The position numbers were made by a program, and so were the translations under genes. Source: Aquimarina sp. Aq107 (GTDB lineage Bacteria > Bacteroidota > Bacteroidia > Flavobacteriales > Flavobacteriaceae). From it: a stretch of 64,000 bases of DNA. Numbering within the stretch: the first letter of the stretch is position 1; the number at the start of each line of letters is the position of its first letter. Positions 41,789-48,395 of this stretch are shown here, one piece after another. The notes under the pieces are model-generated. The model searched no databases and had not been told where the DNA came from. It saw only the letters and a program-made list of their open reading frames with translations. The stretch covers positions 2,586,001 through 2,650,000 of the forward strand of contig NZ_OX030782.1 of NCBI RefSeq assembly GCF_943733665.1, in the 5' to 3' direction.

Positions 41789-41795
41789 GTAGATT

Positions 41796-42383
41796 ATGAA
41801 TTATATTTTATCGACAACTTACAACTCAAATGGGTTAATCAAATATCTAAACCACATTTCTACAGATTATAAATTATTCCTAAGAGGTGTTCATTTGGAA
41901 AGAGAAGAAGTTAATTTGAATTTTTCAGTTATAGAGGATATTTCTAAGGAGAAACTTTTAAAGTTCCCTATAATAGAATCATCAGGACCAATATTAATTA
42001 ATAAAACAATAAAAGAAATTCTTGAAAAAGAGACCTCTTTTGTACAATTTTTCCCAGTTACTTTAAGCATAGGAAATGAATCGATTAGTGATTTTTACGC
42101 TATTAATATAATGGCAAAAATAAAATGTATTGATATGAATCTTAGTGAATTTAAACCTATCAATTTTGATGTTAATAACCCTCAATATATGTTTTATTAT
42201 ATTGTTTTGATGGATAATCCATTAAATAATTTAAAGATAACGATCTGTAAAGAGATGAGTAGATATATTGTCATTAATGATGACATTAAAAATAACCTCA
42301 TAGAAAACAAAATTAGAGGTTTAAAATTTTGTACGTCTATAGACCTAACTCCAAAAGAAAGAACTATTTGCGAAGAAATATAG
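41796..42383 (+). CDS. Putative immunity protein (Imm11/DUF1629-like)
   Basis: A 195-residue protein starting 7 bases after the AHH toxin gene, the usual place for its antidote. The pattern fits the Imm11 (DUF1629) family: an N-terminal strand with YILSTTYN, then FPIIESSGPILINKTIKEILE, a region like FYAINIMAKIKCIDM, and the end YIVINDDIKNNLIENKIRGLKF. No signal peptide is present, consistent with protecting the cytoplasm from a nuclease. Family assignment is by pattern only. Confidence 0.72.
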   Translation: MNYILSTTYNSNGLIKYLNHISTDYKLFLRGVHLEREEVNLNFSVIEDISKEKLLKFPIIESSGPILINKTIKEILEKETSFVQFFPVTLSIGNESISDFYAINIMAKIKCIDMNLSEFKPINFDVNNPQYMFYYIVLMDNPLNNLKITICKEMSRYIVINDDIKNNLIENKIRGLKFCTSIDLTPKERTICEEI

Positions 42384-42477
42384 GAGTAATACTCGAAAAA
42401 TAAATATCGAGTGGATATCTAACATAGCTGTGTAAAGTTTACAGCTTCGTAGCAGTGCGAATAAGAAAAGAAAAACA

Positions 42478-43347
42478 ATGAAAACCTATTACAACGATAC
42501 TCTTAGAAAAGTAGCATTCGAAAATAAGTCGATAGGTTTAAAAGATGCTAAGGATTATTTTCTAATATTATCAGATCACTCAACATCATATATAGCCATC
42601 ATTGATTCGTATGATGATGTTATTATATTCAAATGGTTAGAAAAAGACAAATGGTTGATTGATCATCTTGTCGTACCGGATACCTTGCATAGACAGCGGT
42701 ATGCTACCAAAGAAAAATGTTTAACTTTTATAGAAAAAATATATCAAGAATACGACATATCTGGTTTTGAAGGCTTCGAGGATGTCCCTATACAAGAATT
42801 CACTCTAGACGAAATATTAGAATTTAAAGAAGAGGATCAATATCTACTAAGAGAAGAAGAACCTCCTATGAAAAAGGTGATTATTTCTAAAAAAACAATA
42901 TCAAAAAAGAAAAAAACCTCTAAACCTTCCATAATCCTCGGAGATATAATAATTCCTAAAGAAGAACCCAGAACCAAATCTATTACTAGGGTTCCTACTA
43001 AAAAAAAGAAAAAAACGTCACCTCTTAAACAATTTAAGGAATCTACAAAGGAATTAGAAAAAGAAAAAAAGCAATCTAGCATAGCTAAAACTTCAACTAA
43101 ACCAATTCCAAAAAAAATAGTTAAAACCAAAGCAGTACAAAATAAAAAGAGTGATACCAGTCTTCTAAATCTTGGAAAAACTACAAAACCTAAAAAAAAT
43201 AATAAACATTCTTTAGTAATGGGAGAACAACTTGGTAAGGATCGAAAAAAGCATAACCCTCCTACTCCACCCAAAGTAAAAACTAAATCCAATACAGTTG
43301 ATAAAAATAAACCAGCAAGTAATGACAATAGCCTATTTAGTATCTAA
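42478..43347 (+). CDS. Lysine-rich protein of unknown function downstream of the immunity gene
   Basis: A 289-residue protein. Residues 1-110 look folded, with an SDHSTSYIAIIDSYDDVIIFKWLEKDKW stretch of alternating strands and IEKIYQEYDISGFEGFEDVPIQ. An acidic hinge (DEILEFKEEDQYLLREEEPP) precedes a disordered, very basic tail of about 160 residues made of K-rich blocks (KKTISKKKKTSKPS, VPTKKKKKTSPLKQ). Two short repeats, SIILGDIIIPKEE and SLVMGEQLGKDRK, lie in the tail. I do not recognise it. It may be part of the T6SS island or an independent nucleic-acid-binding protein. Confidence 0.7.
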   Translation: MKTYYNDTLRKVAFENKSIGLKDAKDYFLILSDHSTSYIAIIDSYDDVIIFKWLEKDKWLIDHLVVPDTLHRQRYATKEKCLTFIEKIYQEYDISGFEGFEDVPIQEFTLDEILEFKEEDQYLLREEEPPMKKVIISKKTISKKKKTSKPSIILGDIIIPKEEPRTKSITRVPTKKKKKTSPLKQFKESTKELEKEKKQSSIAKTSTKPIPKKIVKTKAVQNKKSDTSLLNLGKTTKPKKNNKHSLVMGEQLGKDRKKHNPPTPPKVKTKSNTVDKNKPASNDNSLFSI

Positions 43348-43571
43348 ATAGTTTTATATATCCTATTTCAAATTATATTTTTAAAAGCTAATAATAATTC
43401 TCTTTTTTTATTCTAAGATTACTTAAAGTTTTCTGATACACTTATCAAACATATAACAACAGTTCTATTCTTTTAGAAAACTCCACATCAGAATGTAATT
43501 CATCCACAATTATAGACTTAAAATCCACTGTATAGATATTATCATTTTTCTGATTAATATCTTAAATACAC

Positions 43572-43590
43572 TTATTACATCGTGTAATAA
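43572..43590 (+). promoter_or_regulatory. Perfect hairpin just upstream of a GG-leader peptide gene
   Basis: TTATTACA (43572-43579) and TGTAATAA (43583-43590) form an 8-bp perfect inverted repeat around TCG, 21 bases before the ATG at 43612. It may be an operator or an RNA hairpin controlling the peptide. Confidence 0.45.
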
Positions 43591-43611
43591 AATAACTTAA
43601 TATTTTACATT

Positions 43612-43791
43612 ATGATAAATAACTTATCAAACTTAGGAACATCTTTAACTAAAGAACAACAAAAAACAATTAACGGAGGATTATTACCATGTCATAATAA
43701 TAATGACTGCATCGATCTTACTGCCAGTTATAATTACCAATGTGTTTCTGTTCCTAGTTCGCCATTTGGTAAATTATGTATTTTAAGATAA
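43612..43791 (+). CDS. GG-leader peptide, four-cysteine core (bacteriocin-like)
   Basis: A 59-residue peptide. The leader MINNLSNLGTSLTKEQQKTI ends in NGG (21-23), a double-glycine motif like that cleaved by C39-peptidase ABC exporters. The 36-residue core begins LLPCHNNNDC and has four cysteines (Cys27, 33, 44, 56), suiting disulphides. The leader closely matches the degraded twin at 43832-43974 (KAQKTVNGG), and their 5' flanks share AATAACTTAA. It resembles class-II-bacteriocin-type leaders; whether the product is toxic or a signal is unknown. No exporter is in the window. Confidence 0.7.
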   Translation: MINNLSNLGTSLTKEQQKTINGGLLPCHNNNDCIDLTASYNYQCVSVPSSPFGKLCILR

Positions 43792-43831
43792 TACCAAATA
43801 CCAGTATTTCAATAACTTAAATTTTCGCACA

Positions 43832-43974
43832 ATGAAAAAAACATATTAAACTTAGAAGGAGTAAAAATCCTCAACAAAAAAGCTCAGAAGACAGTAAATG
43901 GTGGATACGATGGATGCGATTGTGGAGTGGTCACTAATATGCCTTTCTTTTGTCCACATAGAAATTGTAACTAA
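43832..43974 (+). pseudogene. Frameshifted GG-leader peptide gene, twin of the previous one
   Basis: From the ATG at 43832 the frame stops after MKKTY. One extra A in the poly-A run 43835-43841 would restore a 47-codon frame with the leader NILNLEGVKILNKKAQKTV, NGG, and a 22-residue core with four cysteines (YDGCDCGVVTN ... CPHRNC). The 5' flank (AATAACTTAAATTTT) matches that of the intact twin, showing that the start was once used. Either a homopolymer deletion, phase-variable slippage or a sequencing error explains it. Confidence 0.6.
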
Positions 43975-44004
43975 AAACACTGTTTTTGGATTAAATAGAA
44001 ATGT

Positions 44005-44040
44005 AAAACCTCATCAATATAAACATTGATGAGGTTTTTT
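44005..44040. terminator. Bidirectional terminator between the peptide pair and the LRR gene
   Basis: AAAACCTCATCAAT (44005-44018) and ATTGATGAGGTTTT (44025-44038) form a 14-bp perfect stem followed by TT. The A-rich left side serves the convergent minus-strand LRR gene as well. Confidence 0.9.
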
Positions 44041-44075
44041 CTATAATTGATTGATGATATCAAATTAAAAATATA

Positions 44076-45611
44076 CTATTCTAAAACTGTAAGTTCGTAT
44101 GCAGGCAAATAGGTTTTTACATTACTAAACTCGGTGTTAAATAACCTTACACGATATGTTCTTCCTTCTGGTAAATCTATATTTGGTACCGAAGGTGATA
44201 TAAGTTCATACGATAAATTATTAGTTCCATTAATGAATTGCTGTGTCGCAGTCTGGTTAACAAGAACCTGATCTGGAGTATCTTCTCTATTTAATACATC
44301 TTCAATATTCACTTCATGGATTTCAAAACCTATTTCTCCAAAATCTAAATCAAACGGGCCGTCACCATCAACAAAAACGGGATCAATAACCGCATCCAAA
44401 ACAACATCTATAAAAAATAGAGAACTAACACCTACTTCTGTGGTATTAAAACCGTATTCAGAACTTACTCTCAGATCTCCACATTCTCCCTCGCTAATAA
44501 TGATAGCTCCTAGATCTTGTAATTTACAAACCTCCTCAGGAATTTCGTTAAGCATTAAATTTCCAGACACATCCAATATATCCAAAATCGTTAATGCGCC
44601 TAGTTCCATAGGGATATCCATAATCTTATTATTACGAAGATTAATTGTTTTTAGATTTACCAACTCACCCATTCTAGCACTAATTGAATTAATATCGTTA
44701 TTCTCCAAATTTAAATCCGTTAGTTGAGATAACATCCCTATTTCATCAGGAATAATACCGTCTTCATTAGTTAAAAAACCTATATTGTTATTGGATAAAT
44801 CTAGTTTTTTAAGTGTCGTAGCTTCAGAAATACTACTAGCAAATTTTTGTATTCCTTCACTTCCCGTTATTGTTAATGAATCTAATTTTGTAAAAACCCC
44901 AAATCCTTCAGGTATAGTCGTAAGGTTCTTATTATTAATAAGAGAGATGCTTTTCAAGTTTATTAATCTAAAAAAACCTTCAGGTATTTCGAAAAAATTA
45001 TTATTTGTAAAGTTTAGTTCCTCTAAAAGTGTAAGTTGCCCTATATCGCTAGGAATAACATCTAAAGGAATATCTTCCAAAATCAACTTTTCTAATTGGT
45101 TCAAAGATCCTATTCCTTCAATTTCGTTAATTCCTATATGATCTAAGCTAAGCTCCTTTAAATTAGATAAAGAAAATAAACCTGGTAAAAAATCATCTGC
45201 TTGTATTGTTAAATTAGTGCTTCCGGATAGTGATAAATTTTCTAGTCTTTTTAAATCAAATAACTCATTTGGAATATTGCTTAACTCATTATTTTTAAGT
45301 TTTAAAACTGTTAGATTTTCTAATAAATTAATTGTTGGAGTAAGTACCTTAATCCCTTTGTTTTCTATATCAAGTCCGATAAGTTTATTATTCTCAATAA
45401 CAAGTCCTTCCCAGTTATTAATATTATCTAAACTATTACTCCAATTAAGAGTGTTATCAGGATTCTCTTCTAATATTTTTAATAACACATTATTTACATC
45501 CTCGAAATCATCTTCTATGATAGTTGTAATTAGGTCTGCTTCAATTTCTTTAGTACACGAAATAATTAAACACGTACATATTGCAAAAACTCTCAAATAT
45601 AAATTTCTCAT
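44076..45611 (-). CDS. Leucine-rich-repeat lipoprotein
   Basis: A 511-residue lipoprotein with lipobox LIISC (Cys about 19). From about residue 50 to 380 it has some 13-14 LRRs of about 23 residues, of the type LKxLxLxNNxIxxIPxEIGxL, like bacterial and plant-type LRRs. A C-terminal beta-sandwich-like segment (about 385-511) begins YGFNTTEVGVSSLFFIDVVL. It is probably surface-exposed and binds proteins or glycans; the partner is unknown. It is transcribed toward the peptide genes and away from the TraO-like gene. Confidence 0.82.
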   Translation of the reverse strand: MRNLYLRVFAICTCLIISCTKEIEADLITTIIEDDFEDVNNVLLKILEENPDNTLNWSNSLDNINNWEGLVIENNKLIGLDIENKGIKVLTPTINLLENLTVLKLKNNELSNIPNELFDLKRLENLSLSGSTNLTIQADDFLPGLFSLSNLKELSLDHIGINEIEGIGSLNQLEKLILEDIPLDVIPSDIGQLTLLEELNFTNNNFFEIPEGFFRLINLKSISLINNKNLTTIPEGFGVFTKLDSLTITGSEGIQKFASSISEATTLKKLDLSNNNIGFLTNEDGIIPDEIGMLSQLTDLNLENNDINSISARMGELVNLKTINLRNNKIMDIPMELGALTILDILDVSGNLMLNEIPEEVCKLQDLGAIIISEGECGDLRVSSEYGFNTTEVGVSSLFFIDVVLDAVIDPVFVDGDGPFDLDFGEIGFEIHEVNIEDVLNREDTPDQVLVNQTATQQFINGTNNLSYELISPSVPNIDLPEGRTYRVRLFNTEFSNVKTYLPAYELTVLE

Positions 45612-45905
45612 AAATCAATATTTAGCTTAAAGACTACATCTATTAATACAAATATGTTTGAAAAATTGATCATTTATTTTGGTTAGTGGTCTAATGACAC
45701 GATTTTGTGGATGAACGATTCTTTTTTTTAAACATAGAAATATCGATATCTAACAGCAAAACATCTAAAACACAAAACCCTAAAAACTATACATTAATCC
45801 ATAAAATCTAAACCAAAATCCTCAAAACAATACGTGACATTATAATAAGCTTTTAATTCGTTTTTCTGAATGCTTCCCAAAATTTTGAAAAACAAAATAA
45901 CACGA

Positions 45906-46472
45906 ATGAATAATCAGAGAAAAATTAAGAAACAATTTCTGTATACACTATTATTACCTCTTGTATTATGGTCATATTCAAGTTCATTATCAGCTCAGAG
46001 TCATAAAGTAGCTTTTTCTATAAATGGAGGTATTGTCCAAGATGGTTTTAGCGGAATGATTTCGGGAGATTACAAAGTTAATGAGTTTGATTATATCCAA
46101 TTTAATTTACAAGGTAGTTTTACAACGATAGAACAAAACAATATTGACATTCCTATAAATACATATTCATTTAATACAGGATTCTTTTTTGATATACTTA
46201 GGAACAACTCTAGAACATTTGCATTAGGCGGCGGCGGTACTATTGGATATGAAATTATTAACGATGGTGATAATAACATTGGAAACAATCAAATATTAAC
46301 TGTAGAAACAGAAAATCTCGTCTATGGAGCATATGCAGGTGTAGATGCTGATATTTTTCTTTCACCAGTAATCACTTTAAATATAAAAGTAAATGAAACC
46401 TATCATTTTAACAGTGAAATTGGTGAGCTTATTCCATACGCAGGCATAGGAATTAAATTAATCTTGAAATAG
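45906..46472 (+). CDS. TraO-like outer-membrane protein
   Basis: A 188-residue barrel-type protein with a signal peptide ending SLSAQ (about 31). Its order of motifs resembles the Bacteroidetes conjugal transfer protein TraO: AFSINGGIVQDGFS, YSFNTGFFFDILRNN, FALGGGGTIGYEIINDG, NLVYGAYAGVDADIFLSP and the C-terminal IPYAGIGIKLI. No other tra genes are near, so this is an isolated relative, perhaps with another outer-membrane role. The ATG at 45906 is used because the signal peptide starts there; the upstream frame to 45870 adds nothing recognisable. Confidence 0.6.
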   Translation: MNNQRKIKKQFLYTLLLPLVLWSYSSSLSAQSHKVAFSINGGIVQDGFSGMISGDYKVNEFDYIQFNLQGSFTTIEQNNIDIPINTYSFNTGFFFDILRNNSRTFALGGGGTIGYEIINDGDNNIGNNQILTVETENLVYGAYAGVDADIFLSPVITLNIKVNETYHFNSEIGELIPYAGIGIKLILK

Positions 46473-46494
46473 GAAAAAAATAATCGTCCTATTT
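46467..46494 (+). terminator. Weak hairpin after the TraO-like gene
   Basis: AAATAGGA (46467-46474) and TCCTATTT (46487-46494) pair perfectly around a 12-base loop overlapping the stop codon; no long T-run follows. It may attenuate rather than terminate, since the next gene starts at 46518. Confidence 0.35.
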
Positions 46495-46517
46495 TATAAT
46501 AAATAAAATATAACATA

Positions 46518-47495
46518 ATGAAAAAACCAGGTCACACCTTATCCATATCCATTAAAAGCTCATTATTGATGTTATCTTTATTGGTCATGCAATCTTTTAC
46601 AATAAATGCACAGACTAGCACAAAATTACCCGAACAATTAATTACAAAATATACAGGTGTTCTTTCTGCAAACGGAAGAGCAACAATGGTAAACACCGAG
46701 GGTACTTGTACTATAAAAACAAAAGGATATAGAACATACGCTTTTTATTTTAGTGATGGAGTTCCTTCTATATCGGGTATAAAGTTTATTAAAAATGATG
46801 ACACTTATACGTCCACAGTTATTTATAATGGTAAAAACCTAGCTATTACAGTTGATGAAGAAGGAGATCTTGTTATAGGATCTACAGCTGCTAACACAAT
46901 AGCTTTTTCAGGAAGTATTAACGAAGGTAATAACACATATGATGATACCAATACAATAACTGGTAATAACATTCATTTAAACACTGCAGGATCAAAAATA
47001 ACGAACAACAATGGTAACTTATCATTAAGCACTGGGAATACAGGGATTTCAATAGCAAATGGAAATGTTTCATTAGAAACCGGAAATGTAAGTATAAATA
47101 CAAGTTCCAATAAAAATAGTGGTGCTACTAGTTGTATTTTAGAGCATAATCATAGTTATGGGGTACTATTAAACTGTAATTCTTCGGAAATTAGTAACCT
47201 TCCTAGAAAAACTATTGGTATCTATAAAGGAAAACTCGAAACTTTCGGTACCGAAACAAGAAAAGGAATATGTACCATCATCGAGACAGGTTGCAAAACA
47301 TACCGCTTAGACTTTAGTAATGGCATACCTCCCATTCACGATGTCCAATTTGGAAGAAAAAACGATTTTGATGAATATACCTCGGTTATAGTAGAAGGTG
47401 AATATTCTTCAGCAATAGAAATTGATATGACATTTAATGACCTAGAAATCGACGGAGAAATTCTACGAGTATCCTTTGATGGAAAGAGAAATTAA
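46518..47495 (+). CDS. Secreted protein with two FSDGVPSI-type domains
   Basis: A 325-residue protein with a signal peptide (to about residue 32, TINAQ). Domain 1 (about 40-135) has YTGVLSANGRATM, GTCTIKTKGYRTYAFYFSDGVPSISGIKFI. A linker of Asn/Thr/Gly repeats (ITNNNGNLSLSTGNTG, ANGNVSLETGNVSINT) looks like a beta-helix or flexible stalk. Domain 2 (about 228-320) repeats the pattern: IGIYKGKLETFGTETRKG, YRLDFSNGIPPIHDVQF. The 33.4-kb lipoprotein is a single-domain relative. The function is unknown; an extracellular binding role is a guess. Confidence 0.68.
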   Translation: MKKPGHTLSISIKSSLLMLSLLVMQSFTINAQTSTKLPEQLITKYTGVLSANGRATMVNTEGTCTIKTKGYRTYAFYFSDGVPSISGIKFIKNDDTYTSTVIYNGKNLAITVDEEGDLVIGSTAANTIAFSGSINEGNNTYDDTNTITGNNIHLNTAGSKITNNNGNLSLSTGNTGISIANGNVSLETGNVSINTSSNKNSGATSCILEHNHSYGVLLNCNSSEISNLPRKTIGIYKGKLETFGTETRKGICTIIETGCKTYRLDFSNGIPPIHDVQFGRKNDFDEYTSVIVEGEYSSAIEIDMTFNDLEIDGEILRVSFDGKRN

Positions 47496-47521
47496 TAACG
47501 AGACTCTTGTTTGTGTATTGA

Positions 47522-47566
47522 AAAAAGATTCGCCAAATTAAAATCATATGTTTGACGAATCTTTTT
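47522..47566. terminator. Bidirectional terminator between convergent genes
   Basis: AAAAAGATTCGCCAAA (47522-47537) pairs with TTTGACGAATCTTTTT (47551-47566) at 15 of 16 positions, flanked by A and T runs suited to both strands. Confidence 0.85.
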
Positions 47567-47572
47567 ATGGAA

Positions 47573-48178
47573 TTATATGATTCTTATTCTTTTATATAGT
47601 TCATCTTTATAAGTTCTACCAATTGGAATATGATGATTTTGAATTTCTATAGTTTGATCTTGCTCATAAAACGAATCTATCTTATTCCAATTTACAATAT
47701 ATGATCTATGAGTTTGAACAAAAAAGTTACGGTTTAATGCTTTTAATAAACTAGTTATGGAGTGACGCACTGATAATTTTTTATGATCAGAAGTAATAAT
47801 AGAACAATAGTTTTTAGAATCTGTATGCGCAAAAATAATAGTATCAATTGCTACCTTAACTAACTTATTCCCACATTTAATAAATAAATGGGTTGACTGT
47901 TCCTTTCTCTTTTCTTTTATGAGTCCCGTTTCTTGTGGTTCAGGAAACATTAATGAATTTTTATAAAAAGAGTTTACTTTTTTAGTTAATCCTAAACTTG
48001 CGTGTTTGGATTTAATATAAAATCCAATAACAATACCGTCATCAGTATGTTTAATTATCTGTTTTTGTATGGTAAGTGATGCATTGAGATTACTTAGTGA
48101 TGTGTTTTTTAAATCCTTAAGATCAATATCTAATTCTTTTAAATAAGCATCATCCGACTCTAGGTTATAGGGTTTCAT
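47573..48178 (-). CDS. LytTR DNA-binding protein without receiver domain
   Basis: A 201-residue protein from the ATG at 48178. The C-terminal 100 residues are a LytTR domain (IFAHTDSKNYCSII, VQTHRSYIVNWNKID, HHIPIGRTYKDEL), almost the same as that of the response regulator at 51.0 kb. The N-terminal 100 residues lack the acidic pocket and phospho-aspartate of a receiver. A promoter with TAGATTTG at 48208-48215 lies inside the longer open frame, which is why 48178 is preferred over the ATG at 48256. It is divergent from the TPR-AraC gene. Confidence 0.8.
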   Translation of the reverse strand: MKPYNLESDDAYLKELDIDLKDLKNTSLSNLNASLTIQKQIIKHTDDGIVIGFYIKSKHASLGLTKKVNSFYKNSLMFPEPQETGLIKEKRKEQSTHLFIKCGNKLVKVAIDTIIFAHTDSKNYCSIITSDHKKLSVRHSITSLLKALNRNFFVQTHRSYIVNWNKIDSFYEQDQTIEIQNHHIPIGRTYKDELYKRIRII

Positions 48179-48207
48179 AGTATTTGCTTTTTTGATGTTC
48201 ACTTTAT

Positions 48208-48240
48208 CAAATCTAATCAGGGTATAGGCTAGAATACAAA
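48208..48240 (-). promoter_or_regulatory. Promoter of the receiver-less LytTR gene
   Basis: On the minus strand TTTG (48240-48237), 21 bases, then TAGATTTG (48215-48208) matches the Bacteroidetes consensus. The transcript would start near 48201, leaving about 22 bases before the ATG at 48178. Confidence 0.6.
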
Positions 48241-48268
48241 TACTTATTATTGGCATTTATAAATTAAG

Positions 48269-48292
48269 AGTTGAAATTTATAAATTTCAACT
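48269..48292. promoter_or_regulatory. Perfect 24-bp palindrome in the divergent regulator intergenic region (copy 1)
   Basis: Half-sites AGTTGAAATTTA and TAAATTTCAACT meet with no spacer. The inner 20 bp (48271-48290) recur exactly at 50100-50119 upstream of the first GG-peptide gene. Between divergent genes it cannot be a terminator, so a dimeric regulator site is the best reading. It also contains TAAATTTC on both strands, one base off the TAnnTTTG box. Confidence 0.7.
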
Positions 48293-48395
48293 ATCTATAA
48301 AACACTATAATTATTTCTTTAGATCACTATTAAATCTTTACATTCGTATGATATAATTTATTATCAAAAAAACACTGTTGAAAAGGGCTCTACTA

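Noticed and set aside
42837..43328. 163-codon open frame on the minus strand
   Set aside because: It is antisense to the lysine-rich gene; its Phe/Leu/Val-rich product simply reflects AAA/AAG codons on the other strand.
46950..47120. Possible small repeat array (CRISPR-like) in the 46.5-kb gene
   Set aside because: The repeats are short, irregular and in frame (Asn/Thr/Gly stalk), with no spacer structure and no cas genes.
33374..47495. Integrated mobile element spanning the T6SS-peptide region
   Set aside because: No integrase, transposase, tRNA target or flanking direct repeats were found; the TraO-like gene alone is not enough.
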